A DNA stretch of 64,000 nt from Lentisphaerae bacterium ADurb.Bin082 (GCA_002070945.1 MWEG01000111.1:1-64000); one strand, 5' to 3'. Shown: positions 36,713 through 48,994, counted from the first letter of the stretch. Notes: a model not told the origin generated them from the sequence alone. Program-made: numbers and translations.

Positions 36713-37819
36713 TTAGGCGATGACGACTTCCTTGCCAGCCTCGGCCGACCGATAGATGCCGTCAATCATCTTTTGCACGGTCAAGCCAGCTTCGCCTGGC
36801 GCGCGCATCGGCGTGCCCAGCAGGCAGGCGTCAGCAAAATTCTTCAGCTTAGCCACGAACAAGGCGCCGAATTCCGTGCTGGGCAGGAAGGCGGCCTTGC
36901 TGTTGATCATGGTTCCGGCCCGATCCGTAAAGATCGTCGCCGTCTCCCAGTTGAACCCGCCCTTGGTGCCCATGATCTGGAAGTTGAAGATATCCTTCTC
37001 AATATGAGCGCAGAACGACGACTCCACCTGCATGATGGCGCCATTGTCAAAGCGGATATGGCCGATGGCCAAGTCTTCCACCGTGTACGTCTTCCAGTCC
37101 CAATTCGGCCATGCGTTGAGGACTTCCGACGGCCTGTCGCCAAGGTACGTCCAGCAATTCCCGGTCGCCGCCACTGGCCGCGGCTCGCCCATGCAGTAGT
37201 GGGCTGATTCCATGATGTGCACGCCAATGTCAATCATCGGCCCGCCGCCCTGCAATTCCTTCTGCCCAAACACGCCCCAGTTGGGAACGCCGCGACGACG
37301 CAAAGCCTGGCATTTGACATACAGGATGTCGCCAATCTCGCCAGCGTCAAAGGCCCGCCGGAACATCTCGGTGTTGGGATGGTAGCGGAACTGGAAACCG
37401 ATGCAAATCAGCTTGCCAGCCTTCTTGGCCGCATCAATCATCTGCTGGCATTCGGCCGGATTCATCGCCATCGGCTTTTCGACAATGACGTGGCAGCCGG
37501 CCTCGGAAGCCGCCACTGACGCTGGCATGTGAACTCCGTTCGGCGTGCACACGTCCACCACGTCCGGCTTAATCTCCGCCAACATGTCGTCCCACTTTTC
37601 ATAGACGGCCTTGATCCCGTATTCGTCCTGCATCAGTTTCAGGCGTTCGGGCTTGATGTCACAGCCAGCCACCACCTCGATTTCCGGAATCTTCGCAATC
37701 GCCTTCAAGTGCGTCGTGCTGATTCCACCGCATCCAACAAATGCCCACCTGAGCTTGCGTCCGACCTTGGCCGCCTTCTCCGTAGCAAAAGATTGCGTTC
37801 CAACCGCGCTGTTCGTCAT
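36713..37819 (-). CDS. Gfo/Idh/MocA-family oxidoreductase
   Basis: A 368-residue NAD(P)-dependent dehydrogenase. Rossmann motif FVGCGGISTTHLKAI begins near residue 30; the signature VEKPMAMN with the catalytic lysine and MIDIGVHIMESAHY with the histidine pattern follow. ATG 37819 is chosen for the AGGAGA 9 nt upstream, the extension to 37927 lacking support. It is a second, clearly different member from that at 27452. A hairpin follows its stop, and a 350-nt repeat-bearing spacer precedes it, so it seems monocistronic. Confidence 0.85.
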   Translation of the reverse strand: MTNSAVGTQSFATEKAAKVGRKLRWAFVGCGGISTTHLKAIAKIPEIEVVAGCDIKPERLKLMQDEYGIKAVYEKWDDMLAEIKPDVVDVCTPNGVHMPASVAASEAGCHVIVEKPMAMNPAECQQMIDAAKKAGKLICIGFQFRYHPNTEMFRRAFDAGEIGDILYVKCQALRRRGVPNWGVFGQKELQGGGPMIDIGVHIMESAHYCMGEPRPVAATGNCWTYLGDRPSEVLNAWPNWDWKTYTVEDLAIGHIRFDNGAIMQVESSFCAHIEKDIFNFQIMGTKGGFNWETATIFTDRAGTMINSKAAFLPSTEFGALFVAKLKNFADACLLGTPMRAPGEAGLTVQKMIDGIYRSAEAGKEVVIA

Positions 37820-38170
37820 GCTTCCATGTCTCCTGAATGATGTTTTGGTGACCAGGCGCCGCCCCGCTCCAGAAGCGGCAAACCACCTGACCAGGATTAT
37901 ACAATGAAATATATCATCCCTTGCCAATAATGACAGAACCGCAAGAGCAAAAAAAACGCCCGGGACGGTAATAGGTCAGCCCTTGACACGAGGGGCGAGG
38001 GGCGAGAAACTGTTGTATTATCCGCAGATTACGCAGACGGCGCCGATTTTTTAGGGTGTGTTGTAGCCATGCAGCGGCAGAAACGCTAAAAGCGCGAAAA
38101 TGATGGCAAGCTGGAGCTGAACTGCATACGATGCTGCAGCCGCTGTCCATCATGTCCACTCTAGGTGCAT
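37820..38170. other. Gene-free spacer with short repeats
   Basis: No gene is seen. A doubled GGGGCGA block (37993-38005) matches those at 24184 and 41575, and TCCGCAGATTACGCAGAC with GGCGCCGATT near 38020-38045 resembles words in other spacers. Short GTCCA-type words near 38145-38175 echo the GTGGAC repeats. Confidence 0.5.
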
Positions 38171-41296
<3,126 letters not shown>

Positions 41297-41571
41297 ATCG
41301 GTTTCCAATGGTCTATGGTCAACGTACCACCCTATAGGAATGCATGTTCTTGACTGAATAAAAGTGCCATGATAACAACAAGCGGCTCCACACTACCCAG
41401 ATGCATCTACCCCATCCAAGGTGGCTGCATGAACCAGCAAAAAAAAAATACTCTAACCGTCATCAGGCAATGTTTCAAGTTCATTCCAGGATGTTCAATC
41501 TCTATTTAGCCAGGAATCGTAATCGGTCACTCATTGATATTCGGAAACCCGATGAGCAGCGGTCTCAGGAA

Positions 41572-41760
41572 AGGGGCGAGGGGCGAGAGCGAGTTAGGAC
41601 TACACTGGCCGCCATGTCCACCCTAGGGACATGGTGGACGTTGTGGACGGCGGCTGATGTGCGTCGTACTGACGGCAGCAACATAAAAGCCCAGGGTGAG
41701 CGAAGTGCCGCCCTAGGGTAAGGCGTATAATATTTTGAGCCCTGAACGGGCGATACATGA
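41572..41760. repeat. Dispersed intergenic repeat, copy C (partly inverted)
   Basis: A doubled GGGGCGA, then GTGGACGTTGTGGACGGCGG with TGATGTGCGTCGTACTG (41636-41672), which also follows copy B at 24434-24462. The hairpin module appears inverted (41680-41760): AAAAGCCCAGGGTGAGCG, CCCTAGGGTAAGG, TATAATATTTTGAGCCC, matching the reverse complement of 163-217. The rest of the spacer 41309-42258 is described under the next repeat; no gene is seen. Confidence 0.55.
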
Positions 41761-41828
41761 ACGGTGACTTAAGCGGCAACTATTAAGCATTACTTATTGT
41801 TATGGCCATATATAATTTGATGGCAATC

Positions 41829-42031
41829 GGTCGCCGATTGATACTCGCGATTTCCACAAGCTACGGAGCCAAACGCCCCGGGTAAGGCACTTTAGTGGAC
41901 AGTGGACAATGGACGTTAGTGGACTTTAATGGACGTTAGTAGACGATGGACGATGGACTTTAATGGACTTTAATGGACGTTAGTGGAGAGTGGACGTGGA
42001 CGTTAGTGGACGTTAGTGGACGTTAGACAGT
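41829..42031. repeat. Left ~200-bp direct repeat of GGACGTTAGT microrepeats
   Basis: Begins with GGTCGCCGATTGATACTCG, passes through GGTAAGGCACTTTA and becomes a dense array of TGGACGTTAGTGGAC and TGGACTTTAA words ending at GTTAGACAGT. The same order of blocks recurs at 44341-44533. The two copies lie on either side of the DUF5107 gene. The 12-nt words are themselves tandem repeats inside the larger unit. Confidence 0.7.
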
Positions 42032-42258
42032 AAGGCACTTGTCTTCCAGAAGTTTTATGAAAATTATCCATGTCCAGCACAATAATAGTTCAAACCTGGG
42101 AAATCGGAAAGCTCGGTGTGAAATTGAACACTACAACTTGCAGGCGATCATCGCCCTCAGCCAAAACTGAATAGTCCTGTGAGCGCAAAGGGGAGGAAAG
42201 AACCCGAAGCCCTTCCCTCCCCTTGCGCAAAAAACCAACCATTCTTTTCTTTCCCGGC

Positions 42259-44217
42259 TCAGGTGGACATGCGCAGGTCCAGACGCGCGGGCACTACGAC
42301 ATCGCTTGGGTTGAGGGTGCGACCGTCGCGGGCAGCCTTCTGGCACTGGACATATACGTAGAGTTTTGCGAGTGAGATATCGCCTTCGCGGATGCCCGGG
42401 AGATCGTCGACGTCCAGGGTGTCGAGGATGGCTTCGGCTTCGTCGAGGTGCCCGGTATAGGCGAGCGCCTGAGCGTCAATGAGGCGAACGCTTGCCTGTT
42501 GCCGGAGCGATTTGTCGAGGCTTTGCATCAACGCGGCCAGGGGCGCGTAGGCCTGACATTCCATCAGGGTCTTGCTGCTTTCTTTGAGCAGCGAGGTGTC
42601 GTTGGGACGCAAAGCAAGGGCTTCAAGGAGAAGCTCCACGACCTCCTCCTTGTGTCCACTAGCGCGGCGCAAATAGGCCTTGGCGTGGAGATTCCAGGCA
42701 CTGCGATGACAGGCGATGGATGCGTCGATGGCGGCATTGGCGCGTTCAAGGTCTTGGCGCCGGAAATAATTCAAAGCGAGGTGGTAGTGTATTTTCCAGC
42801 TTTGCGGGTGGTTTTCAACGGCTTTTTTGAGCAGATTAAACCACTCGTCCTGAACCATGAAGCTGCGTGGCGGCTCATCGTCCATGCAGCCATGTTCAAG
42901 AAGCTCAAGCCATTCTTGTTGTTCGGGGCCGCAGCTGCCAAAGTCGAGGTGATGAGTCAAACTTGCGCCGCGCCGACGTTCTTCGAGCGCTGCCCAGCCA
43001 CTGCCGTAATGGACAGCGGCAGCCGGCTTTAGGGCGATGCTTTGGCGGGTGCGGGCGAGCATCTCATCCAGTTGCGCTTCAGGCAACATGGCGTCGAGCT
43101 TTCTGGTGACGGCGTTGACAGCATTTTCCCAGCTGCCAAACACGTCTGACGGGTTCAATTGGATAGCGCCGTATGCTTCCAGCCATTCCCAAGTGGTCTT
43201 GGGCGGCATGGGCAGGCATTCCTGCTGAGTTTTGGCTAGGCCAGCCTGGATTTCGAGGTAGTTGGGCGAATCCTTGTCAAGCAGTTTTCGCTGCCAGCGC
43301 TGACCGCCGGTGTTTTGGCCCCAGACAAAGAGTTTGCGGCCCTGGAGACGTCGTGTCGAACATTCGATGAGCCCATAGCCGTCCTCGTAAAGGACGGTTT
43401 CGTATTTACGGTGAGTGTCGGGGATTTTATAGAAGTGGTCTTTGGCGTTACGGAAGTTGCATGGGTAGCTGGCGTCAAAGCCCTCGCCGTCGGGCATCGG
43501 TATTTTTGCCAGCGAGTGGGCGCCATGGAGATAGGCGTTGGCGTAGGATTCCATGGCTGGCACGATGAGGCGGCAGCCAGGGCGTTCAGGCACAGCGATA
43601 TTGCTCCACCAGTACATCGGCACGACGTGATCGTTAGTGTTGCTGATGCGGGTGCGAGCAAAGAGAAAACGGCTGTCGTCAGGCAGAAAGAAGTCGATTT
43701 GGAAAGGCGTGACGCGGTCGCGGCTGAATTCATAGATACGTAGCACAGGCGTGCCGTCGTCGTCTTTGAGTGCGGCGGCGAAGCGTGGCGAGCAGGTCTG
43801 GGCATCGTGACCGCGACGCGCGAAATTCCATTCGACGCCGCCAGCGCACCATGCGTTGCGGATAGCGAGATTGCAGGGGAGGAATTCGCGATTGTTGCTG
43901 AGCAGATCGCGCTTGGCGGCCTTGTCGTAGAGTGACCACAGGCGTCCACCGAGGTCGAGGACGAATTCAGCGCGCAGCCATTCATTTTCGAGTACAGCGC
44001 AGGCGAAAGTCAAAGGCTGCGTTGAGCCGTCATAGTCATCCTGCATAGTGTATGGCAGGGAATCGGTGAACATGCCATAGCCGATGAACAGACCGTCGTC
44101 TTCATCAAGGGCGGTGCGGACGCTGAAAGTGATGGGATCGCGAATGGCCGGAAAGGCGCTTGCTGGCCTCAACTGACGACCAGGGAGACTCTTGGTGCCA
44201 AAATGAAGAGTACTCAT
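42259..44217 (-). CDS. DUF5107 domain protein with TPR-like C-terminus
   Basis: A 652-residue protein. The N-terminal 300 residues match DUF5107-type beta domains (FVLDLGGRLWSLYDKAAKRDLLSNN, and RISNTNDHVVPMYWWSNIAV as outlined), which resemble galactose-mutarotase-like folds and occur in glycan-related genes. The C-terminal 200 residues look like TPR repeats (WKIHYHLALNYFRRQDLERA, ALALRPNDTSLLKES). No signal peptide. It stands alone on the minus strand between Mod and the helicase, within a segment bounded by direct repeats, so it is probably a passenger rather than a defence gene. Confidence 0.7.
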   Translation of the reverse strand: MSTLHFGTKSLPGRQLRPASAFPAIRDPITFSVRTALDEDDGLFIGYGMFTDSLPYTMQDDYDGSTQPLTFACAVLENEWLRAEFVLDLGGRLWSLYDKAAKRDLLSNNREFLPCNLAIRNAWCAGGVEWNFARRGHDAQTCSPRFAAALKDDDGTPVLRIYEFSRDRVTPFQIDFFLPDDSRFLFARTRISNTNDHVVPMYWWSNIAVPERPGCRLIVPAMESYANAYLHGAHSLAKIPMPDGEGFDASYPCNFRNAKDHFYKIPDTHRKYETVLYEDGYGLIECSTRRLQGRKLFVWGQNTGGQRWQRKLLDKDSPNYLEIQAGLAKTQQECLPMPPKTTWEWLEAYGAIQLNPSDVFGSWENAVNAVTRKLDAMLPEAQLDEMLARTRQSIALKPAAAVHYGSGWAALEERRRGASLTHHLDFGSCGPEQQEWLELLEHGCMDDEPPRSFMVQDEWFNLLKKAVENHPQSWKIHYHLALNYFRRQDLERANAAIDASIACHRSAWNLHAKAYLRRASGHKEEVVELLLEALALRPNDTSLLKESSKTLMECQAYAPLAALMQSLDKSLRQQASVRLIDAQALAYTGHLDEAEAILDTLDVDDLPGIREGDISLAKLYVYVQCQKAARDGRTLNPSDVVVPARLDLRMST

Positions 44218-44340
44218 AGATGAAATTCTCCAGAAAAGACGGGCAACTTAATGCATGAAGGGACGGCAACGCCATCAATATAAAACGCTATTCGTGAATT
44301 ACTGTAATGCATCTATTGAAAAAAAACTAACGGTGTGTTC

Positions 44341-44533
44341 GGTCAGCGATTGATACTCGGAGTTCCGACAAACTGCGGCACCTGGCGCCCCGGGCAAGGC
44401 ACTTTAATGGACAGTGGACAATGGACGCTAGTGGACTTCAATGGACGCTAGTAGACGATGGACTGTGGACAAAAGTGGACTTTAGTGGAGAGTGGACGTG
44501 GACAAAAGTGGACTTTAGTGGACGCTAGACAGT
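44341..44533. repeat. Right ~190-bp direct repeat, partner of 41829-42031
   Basis: Contains GGTCAGCGATTGATACTCGG, GGCAAGGCACTTTAATGGAC, AGTGGACAATGGACG and GTGGACTTTAGTGGA blocks in the same order as the left copy, with GGACGCTAG replacing GGACGTTAG. It ends at CTAGACAGTGG. No coding sequence is seen in the spacer 44218-44704 apart from the promoter noted next. Confidence 0.7.
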
Positions 44534-44626
44534 GGAGTGAATGTAGCGCAGAAAGCACGCCGTCTGGCTGCTCGTTATCAATGGTTGACCTATTACGGGG
44601 TCCTGTCGGGTTCTGGCGACTTTACG

Positions 44627-44686
44627 TTGGCATAGATGGAACGCAAATGCTATATTAGCATTTGCTATACTATTCAGAGTGAATAG
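44627..44686 (+). promoter_or_regulatory. Predicted promoter with operator-like repeats before the defence operon
   Basis: TTGGCA (44627-44632) and TATATT (44651-44656) are spaced by 18 nt. An inverted repeat AAATGCTA-TAT-TAGCATTT (44645-44663) covers the -10 box, and CTATTC-AGAGT-GAATAG (44670-44686) lies just beyond. TGCTATA occurs twice. Such overlapping symmetry suggests a repressor site, perhaps for the HTH protein encoded within the operon (inference). Confidence 0.45.
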
Positions 44687-44704
44687 CGAAATAGGCTTAG
44701 ACCA

Positions 44705-47700
44705 GTGACTGATAAGACACCACAACCCGGTTCGATTGTGCGCGGCCCCCTCTTTCCTGAGCCGGTGCAAGTTATCGTCTGCGCGCCGCTGGGCGGCGCC
44801 GTGAAGCTCGTCGGCAAGGGGCTTGACTCTGGCCGGGTCTATGAACCAATCCTTGATGTACAACAACTTGCCGTGCTACAAGTCACTCCAGAGCAACCTC
44901 CATTCGACGCTGATCCCGTGTATTTCCGCCTGGGTGTGGAGGCATTGCGATTAGAACTGGCCTACGAATACGACCCGTATTTCTCGCTCTCCATCGCTCG
45001 GGTGGATCCGTTGCCACATCAGCTCGAAGCAGTCTATGACTACTTTATCAAACTGCCGCGAATCCGCTTTCTGCTCGCGGACGACCCGGGCGCAGGCAAA
45101 ACGATCATGGCTGGCTTGCTGCTGAAGGAACTGAAGATCAGGGGGCTGGTCAAGCGTACCTTGATTGTCACTCCAGCTAACCTGACTTTCCAGTGGCAGC
45201 GGGAATTGAAAGATAAGTTCCGCGAGAATTTCGAGATCGTTCGCGGCGACGTGCTGCGCGCCAATTACGGGTCGAATCCTTGGCAAGACAAGAGCCAAGT
45301 CATCACGTCGGTGTCGTGGGTTTCCCGCATCGACGACGCGCGCGAAAGCCTCCTGCGGAGTCAATGGGACCTGGTCATCGTTGATGAGGCCCACAAAATG
45401 TCGGCCTACAGTGCTGACAAGAAGACACTGGCCTACCAGTTGGGCGAATGCCTTTCGGACATGACGGACCACTATCTGCTCATGACGGCTACGCCGCACA
45501 AAGGCGATCCCGACAACTTCTGCTTGTTCCTGCGATTGCTTGACGCCGATGTCTATGGCGACGTGAAAAGCCTCGAAGAAGCCATGCAGCGAAACTCAGC
45601 GCCGTTCTACCTGCGCCGCACGAAAGAAGCCTTAGTCACCTTCCCCGACCCAGACACAGGACAGATCAAAAAGCTGTTCACCAAACGCAATGTCCAGACG
45701 GTCGGTTTCCAAATCGACAACGGCGAATGGGACTTGTATGACGCACTGACCCGCTATGTCGAAGATCAGTCCATCAAGGCCCAGTCTGCCAACGCCGCAA
45801 CAGGGCGCGCGATCGGGTTCACGATGGCCATGCTCCAGCGCCGCCTTGCCTCCTGCGTCTACGCCGCGCGTCGAAGCCTCGAACGCATGAAGGAGAAACG
45901 AGAACGGATTCTCAAAGACCCGCAAGCGTATCGCCAAGAGCAAATCGCCAAAAAATTGCCCGAAGACTTCGACGAGTTGCCGGAAGAAGAACAGCAGGAG
46001 ATTCTCGCCGAGTTGGAAGACGTGGTCGCTTCCGTCGATCCAGGGGCATTGCGCGAGGAGATTTTGCAACTGACCAAGCTCATCGAGCAGGCCCTGATAC
46101 TGGAACGACGCGAGACCGAGACCAAGCTCAGCCGACTGCGCGAGGTTATTTCGGAACAGGGCGCGTTCCAAGACCCCACGATGAAGCTGCTCCTTTTCAC
46201 TGAGCACAAGGACACCCTCGACTACCTGGTCGAAAAGCTCAACGAATGGGGCTTATCAGTCACCCAGATTCATGGCGGCATGAAAATCGGCGACCGTGAC
46301 ACTCCCGGCACTCGCATCTATGCAGAGCGCGAATTCAGGGAGTCCGCCCAGGTGCTGGTCGCCACCGAAGCGGCGGGCGAAGGCATCAACTTGCAGTTCT
46401 GCTGGTTTATGATCAACTATGACATCCCTTGGAACCCTGTCCGGCTTGAGCAACGCATGGGGCGCATCCATCGTTACGGCCAGGAAAAGGACTGCCTCAT
46501 TTTCAACTTTGTCGCGACCAACACCCGGGAAGGCCGCGTCTTGCAGAAGCTCTTTGAGCGCCTGGAGCAGATCGAGGCCGACCTTGACCCGCACCGCACT
46601 GGTAAGGTCTTCAACGTGCTGGGCGATGTGTTTCCCGCGAATCAGCTTGAGAAGATGATCCGCGACATGTACCTGCACAACCAAACCGAGGAGAGCATCA
46701 AGAACCGCATCGTCGCCGAAGTCGACACCGAGCGGTTCCGCAAGATCACCGATTCCACTCTCGAAGGTCTGGCGAAGAAAGAGCTGAATCTATCGGCCAT
46801 CGTCGGCAAGTCGGCAAAGGCTCGCGAACAACGACTTGTGCCAGAGGTAATTGAGGACTTTTTCGTGAACGCCGGGCCCGTACTCGGTATTTTTCCTAAG
46901 GAACAGGCTACTGGCAGCCATCTCTATCGCCTCGGGCGCGTGCCGCGTCATTTGTGGGCCATGGGTGACAAACTTGAACACCGCTTCGGGAAGCTGGGGC
47001 ATGAGTACAAGCAGATCGTGTTCGATAAGGCTCTGCTGGCCAAAGCCCCCACCTCTGAATGGGTCACGCCTGGCCATCCTCTCTTCGAAACAGTGCGCCA
47101 GACTCTGTGGGAGCAAGTGCGTGACGGTCTGACCAGAGGTTCGGTGTTCTATGACCTGCACAGCAGTTTCCCCTACCATCTGGACGTTTTCTCCGCTTCC
47201 GTGAAAGATGGCATGGGCAACATCCTGCATCGCCGCCTGTTTGTCGTCCAAGCCAGCCCATCGGGCGAACTGTCGGTCCGCCAGCCGACCATTTTCCTTG
47301 ATCTCACGACCGCACCCAGGGGCACTGCCGTTCCCCCCGCCGACGGACTTGCCAAGCGCGAGACCCGCGAACAAGCCCTCGTGGAAAAATGCCTCACCGC
47401 ATTCCTCGCCGAGGTCGCCGCGCAGCGTCAGAAGGAGACCGAGACCATTCGCCGCCACATTGAGATCAGCCTTAACGAGCTTATTCATCGCCAGCAGTTG
47501 ATTTTTGCTGGGCTGCACGAGCAGGCTGCGGAGCTAAACTCCATACCGCCATGGCTGGCCGCCAGCATGAAGCAATCCGAAGACCGCCTGGAAGAACTCA
47601 ATCACCGGCGCGAACAACGGCTGGCCGACCTCGAACGCGAATGCCAATGCACCATCGGCGACATCCAGCATGTCGGCTGCGCCTGGGTTTTGCCGCACCC

Positions 47701-48148
47701 GGAACGAACCTCGCCCAGCCTCGCACCCATAGTCCGTGATGACGAAATCGAACGCATCGCCGTGCAAGCAGCAATCGCCTATGAAGAGTCCCAAGGGCGT
47801 ACAGTGGAGAGCGTCGAAACCCAAAACCGAGGCTTTGACCTGATTTCGCGCCGCGCCCATCCCGAAGACCCGGCGACTGCCATTGAGGTGCGCTTCATCG
47901 AGGTCAAGGGACGTTCAGCCATCGGCGAAGTGGCTCTGACTACCAATGAGTACAAGACGGCCGAACGCCTCAAGAATGACTACTGGCTCTATGTGGTCTA
48001 TAACTGCGCCGCTGAACCCAAGGTTCACCCATTGCGCAATCCGGCTCAATACCAGTGGTCGCCAGTGGTCAAAATCGAGCACTACCTGCTGACCGACGGT
48101 ACGCAGGCAGTCGTCGAGGCTCACGAAAAGCGAAAGGACGCAAGATGA
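44705..48148 (+). CDS. DEAD/SNF2-type helicase with DUF3883-like C-terminus
   Basis: A 1147-residue superfamily 2 helicase of the kind found in DISARM- and Hma-like defence loci. Motif I is DDPGAGKT (K132), motif II DEAH at 227-230, motif III-like LMTATPH, motif V VLVATEAAGEGINLQ, and motif VI QRMGRIHRYGQ. A charged insertion (~residues 390-480) lies between lobes. The C-terminal ~100 residues (IEVRFIEVKGRS, then LTTNEYKTAERL) match DUF3883, a predicted nuclease-like or nucleic-acid-binding domain common in antiviral systems. Starts at GTG 44705, with no strong Shine-Dalgarno sequence. First gene of the operon; its stop overlaps a downstream ATG. Confidence 0.8.
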   Translation: MTDKTPQPGSIVRGPLFPEPVQVIVCAPLGGAVKLVGKGLDSGRVYEPILDVQQLAVLQVTPEQPPFDADPVYFRLGVEALRLELAYEYDPYFSLSIARVDPLPHQLEAVYDYFIKLPRIRFLLADDPGAGKTIMAGLLLKELKIRGLVKRTLIVTPANLTFQWQRELKDKFRENFEIVRGDVLRANYGSNPWQDKSQVITSVSWVSRIDDARESLLRSQWDLVIVDEAHKMSAYSADKKTLAYQLGECLSDMTDHYLLMTATPHKGDPDNFCLFLRLLDADVYGDVKSLEEAMQRNSAPFYLRRTKEALVTFPDPDTGQIKKLFTKRNVQTVGFQIDNGEWDLYDALTRYVEDQSIKAQSANAATGRAIGFTMAMLQRRLASCVYAARRSLERMKEKRERILKDPQAYRQEQIAKKLPEDFDELPEEEQQEILAELEDVVASVDPGALREEILQLTKLIEQALILERRETETKLSRLREVISEQGAFQDPTMKLLLFTEHKDTLDYLVEKLNEWGLSVTQIHGGMKIGDRDTPGTRIYAEREFRESAQVLVATEAAGEGINLQFCWFMINYDIPWNPVRLEQRMGRIHRYGQEKDCLIFNFVATNTREGRVLQKLFERLEQIEADLDPHRTGKVFNVLGDVFPANQLEKMIRDMYLHNQTEESIKNRIVAEVDTERFRKITDSTLEGLAKKELNLSAIVGKSAKAREQRLVPEVIEDFFVNAGPVLGIFPKEQATGSHLYRLGRVPRHLWAMGDKLEHRFGKLGHEYKQIVFDKALLAKAPTSEWVTPGHPLFETVRQTLWEQVRDGLTRGSVFYDLHSSFPYHLDVFSASVKDGMGNILHRRLFVVQASPSGELSVRQPTIFLDLTTAPRGTAVPPADGLAKRETREQALVEKCLTAFLAEVAAQRQKETETIRRHIEISLNELIHRQQLIFAGLHEQAAELNSIPPWLAASMKQSEDRLEELNHRREQRLADLERECQCTIGDIQHVGCAWVLPHPERTSPSLAPIVRDDEIERIAVQAAIAYEESQGRTVESVETQNRGFDLISRRAHPEDPATAIEVRFIEVKGRSAIGEVALTTNEYKTAERLKNDYWLYVVYNCAAEPKVHPLRNPAQYQWSPVVKIEHYLLTDGTQAVVEAHEKRKDAR

Positions 48149-48427
48149 GCGAACTCCTTGCTTTTCACGACTGCACGGCATCCCAGGGCGACGCCAAGGC
48201 CAGCTTCACCAAGCAACCCCGGCAAGCTCAGATTGGAAAAAGTATTGCAGGACGATTCCATCCGGAGACGGCGAGTCCCAGACATCGTGCCTCCCGGCGA
48301 GGCCTACGAATTCATGTTCACGCACTTAGATAAGCTGATGTACGGGAAAGTCAATCTATTGACTCCGGCACGAAAAGTTGTCATCGTGATTTCCGCTCAT
48401 ATTCCAAACAAGGGAGACAAGCTGTGA
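48145..48427 (+). pseudogene. Small gene between helicase and HTH gene, apparently frameshifted
   Basis: ATG 48145 overlaps the helicase stop by 4 nt, suggesting coupled translation, but its frame stops at 48333. A second frame, without a good start, runs to TGA 48427, whose bases overlap the next gene's GTG (GTGA). The span of 283 nt is not divisible by three, so one ancestral gene with a single indel fits; the A5 tract at about 48237-48241 is a candidate. Residues of the second frame (VPDIVPPGEAYEFMFT, VNLLTPARKVVIVIS) look protein-like. A toxin partner of the HTH protein is possible but unproven. I do not recognise a family. Confidence 0.45.
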
Positions 48428-48873
48428 AAAACGCCGCCCCTCCAGTTCCAGGCTGGGTCGCCATTCGCAAGACGGAACAGATTCCCATCCCCACTACGGA
48501 TGGTAAGGGCATTGCCCAGTTTATCGAGGTCGAGGTGGATGCCTGGCGCGATCCAGAGACCGGAGAAATCTATCTGGATGGCGACGCCATCGATAAGATG
48601 GACAGGGCCAAGGCGCACTACATGGGCATCCTGACTGCCGAGGAAATCAAAGCACTGCGCCGTCGCCTGGGACTCAGCCAGCGCGAGCTGTCAGAACTGC
48701 TGAAAATTGGCGAGAAGAGCTGGACCCGCTGGGAGAGCGGACGGGAGCGCCCATCCCATTCCATGAATCTCCTGCTCCAGGCCTTGAAAGATGGCATCAT
48801 TCCGCTCAGCTACCTGCAGTCGCAGCAAAGCCCCCCCTGTTTTCGATTTGGGAAGAGGTTAATACAACTATGA
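48424..48873 (+). CDS. MqsA-like HTH protein (antitoxin-type regulator)
   Basis: A 149-residue protein with a C-terminal helix-turn-helix (IKALRRRLGLSQRELSELL, then GEKSWTRWESGR) of the MqsA/XRE type. The MqsA zinc-binding cysteines are not visible. The N-terminal domain contains EIYLDGDAIDKMDRAK. It starts at GTG with AAGGGAG 8 nt upstream. Inference: transcriptional regulator of this defence operon or the antitoxin of a damaged toxin pair. The last 20 residues (CFRFGKRLIQL) are basic. Confidence 0.7.
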   Translation: MKNAAPPVPGWVAIRKTEQIPIPTTDGKGIAQFIEVEVDAWRDPETGEIYLDGDAIDKMDRAKAHYMGILTAEEIKALRRRLGLSQRELSELLKIGEKSWTRWESGRERPSHSMNLLLQALKDGIIPLSYLQSQQSPPCFRFGKRLIQL

Positions 48874-48962
48874 ACCTAAGGACCGAGACTGACGCCAAGA
48901 TGTCCGAAACAGGCCAAAAGACAGAATCGAAGCCGAAACAGAAGCGTTCTCCCAATCGCTAA
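48870..48962 (+). CDS. Possible 30-residue microprotein, translationally coupled
   Basis: ATG 48870 overlaps the previous stop by 4 nt (ATGA), with GGAAGAGG about 10 nt upstream. It encodes 30 mostly hydrophilic, lysine-rich residues with no hydrophobic core. Its position 32 nt before the DUF1156 gene suits translational relay. It may equally be a chance frame. Confidence 0.3.
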   Translation: MNLRTETDAKMSETGQKTESKPKQKRSPNR

Positions 48963-48994
48963 CCCCGCCTGTACGCCACCAGCGAGAACATAGA

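Noticed and set aside
41880-42031. CRISPR array or replication-origin iterons
   Set aside because: Repeat unit too short and variable for CRISPR, and no replication protein gene or AT-rich unwinding region is nearby.
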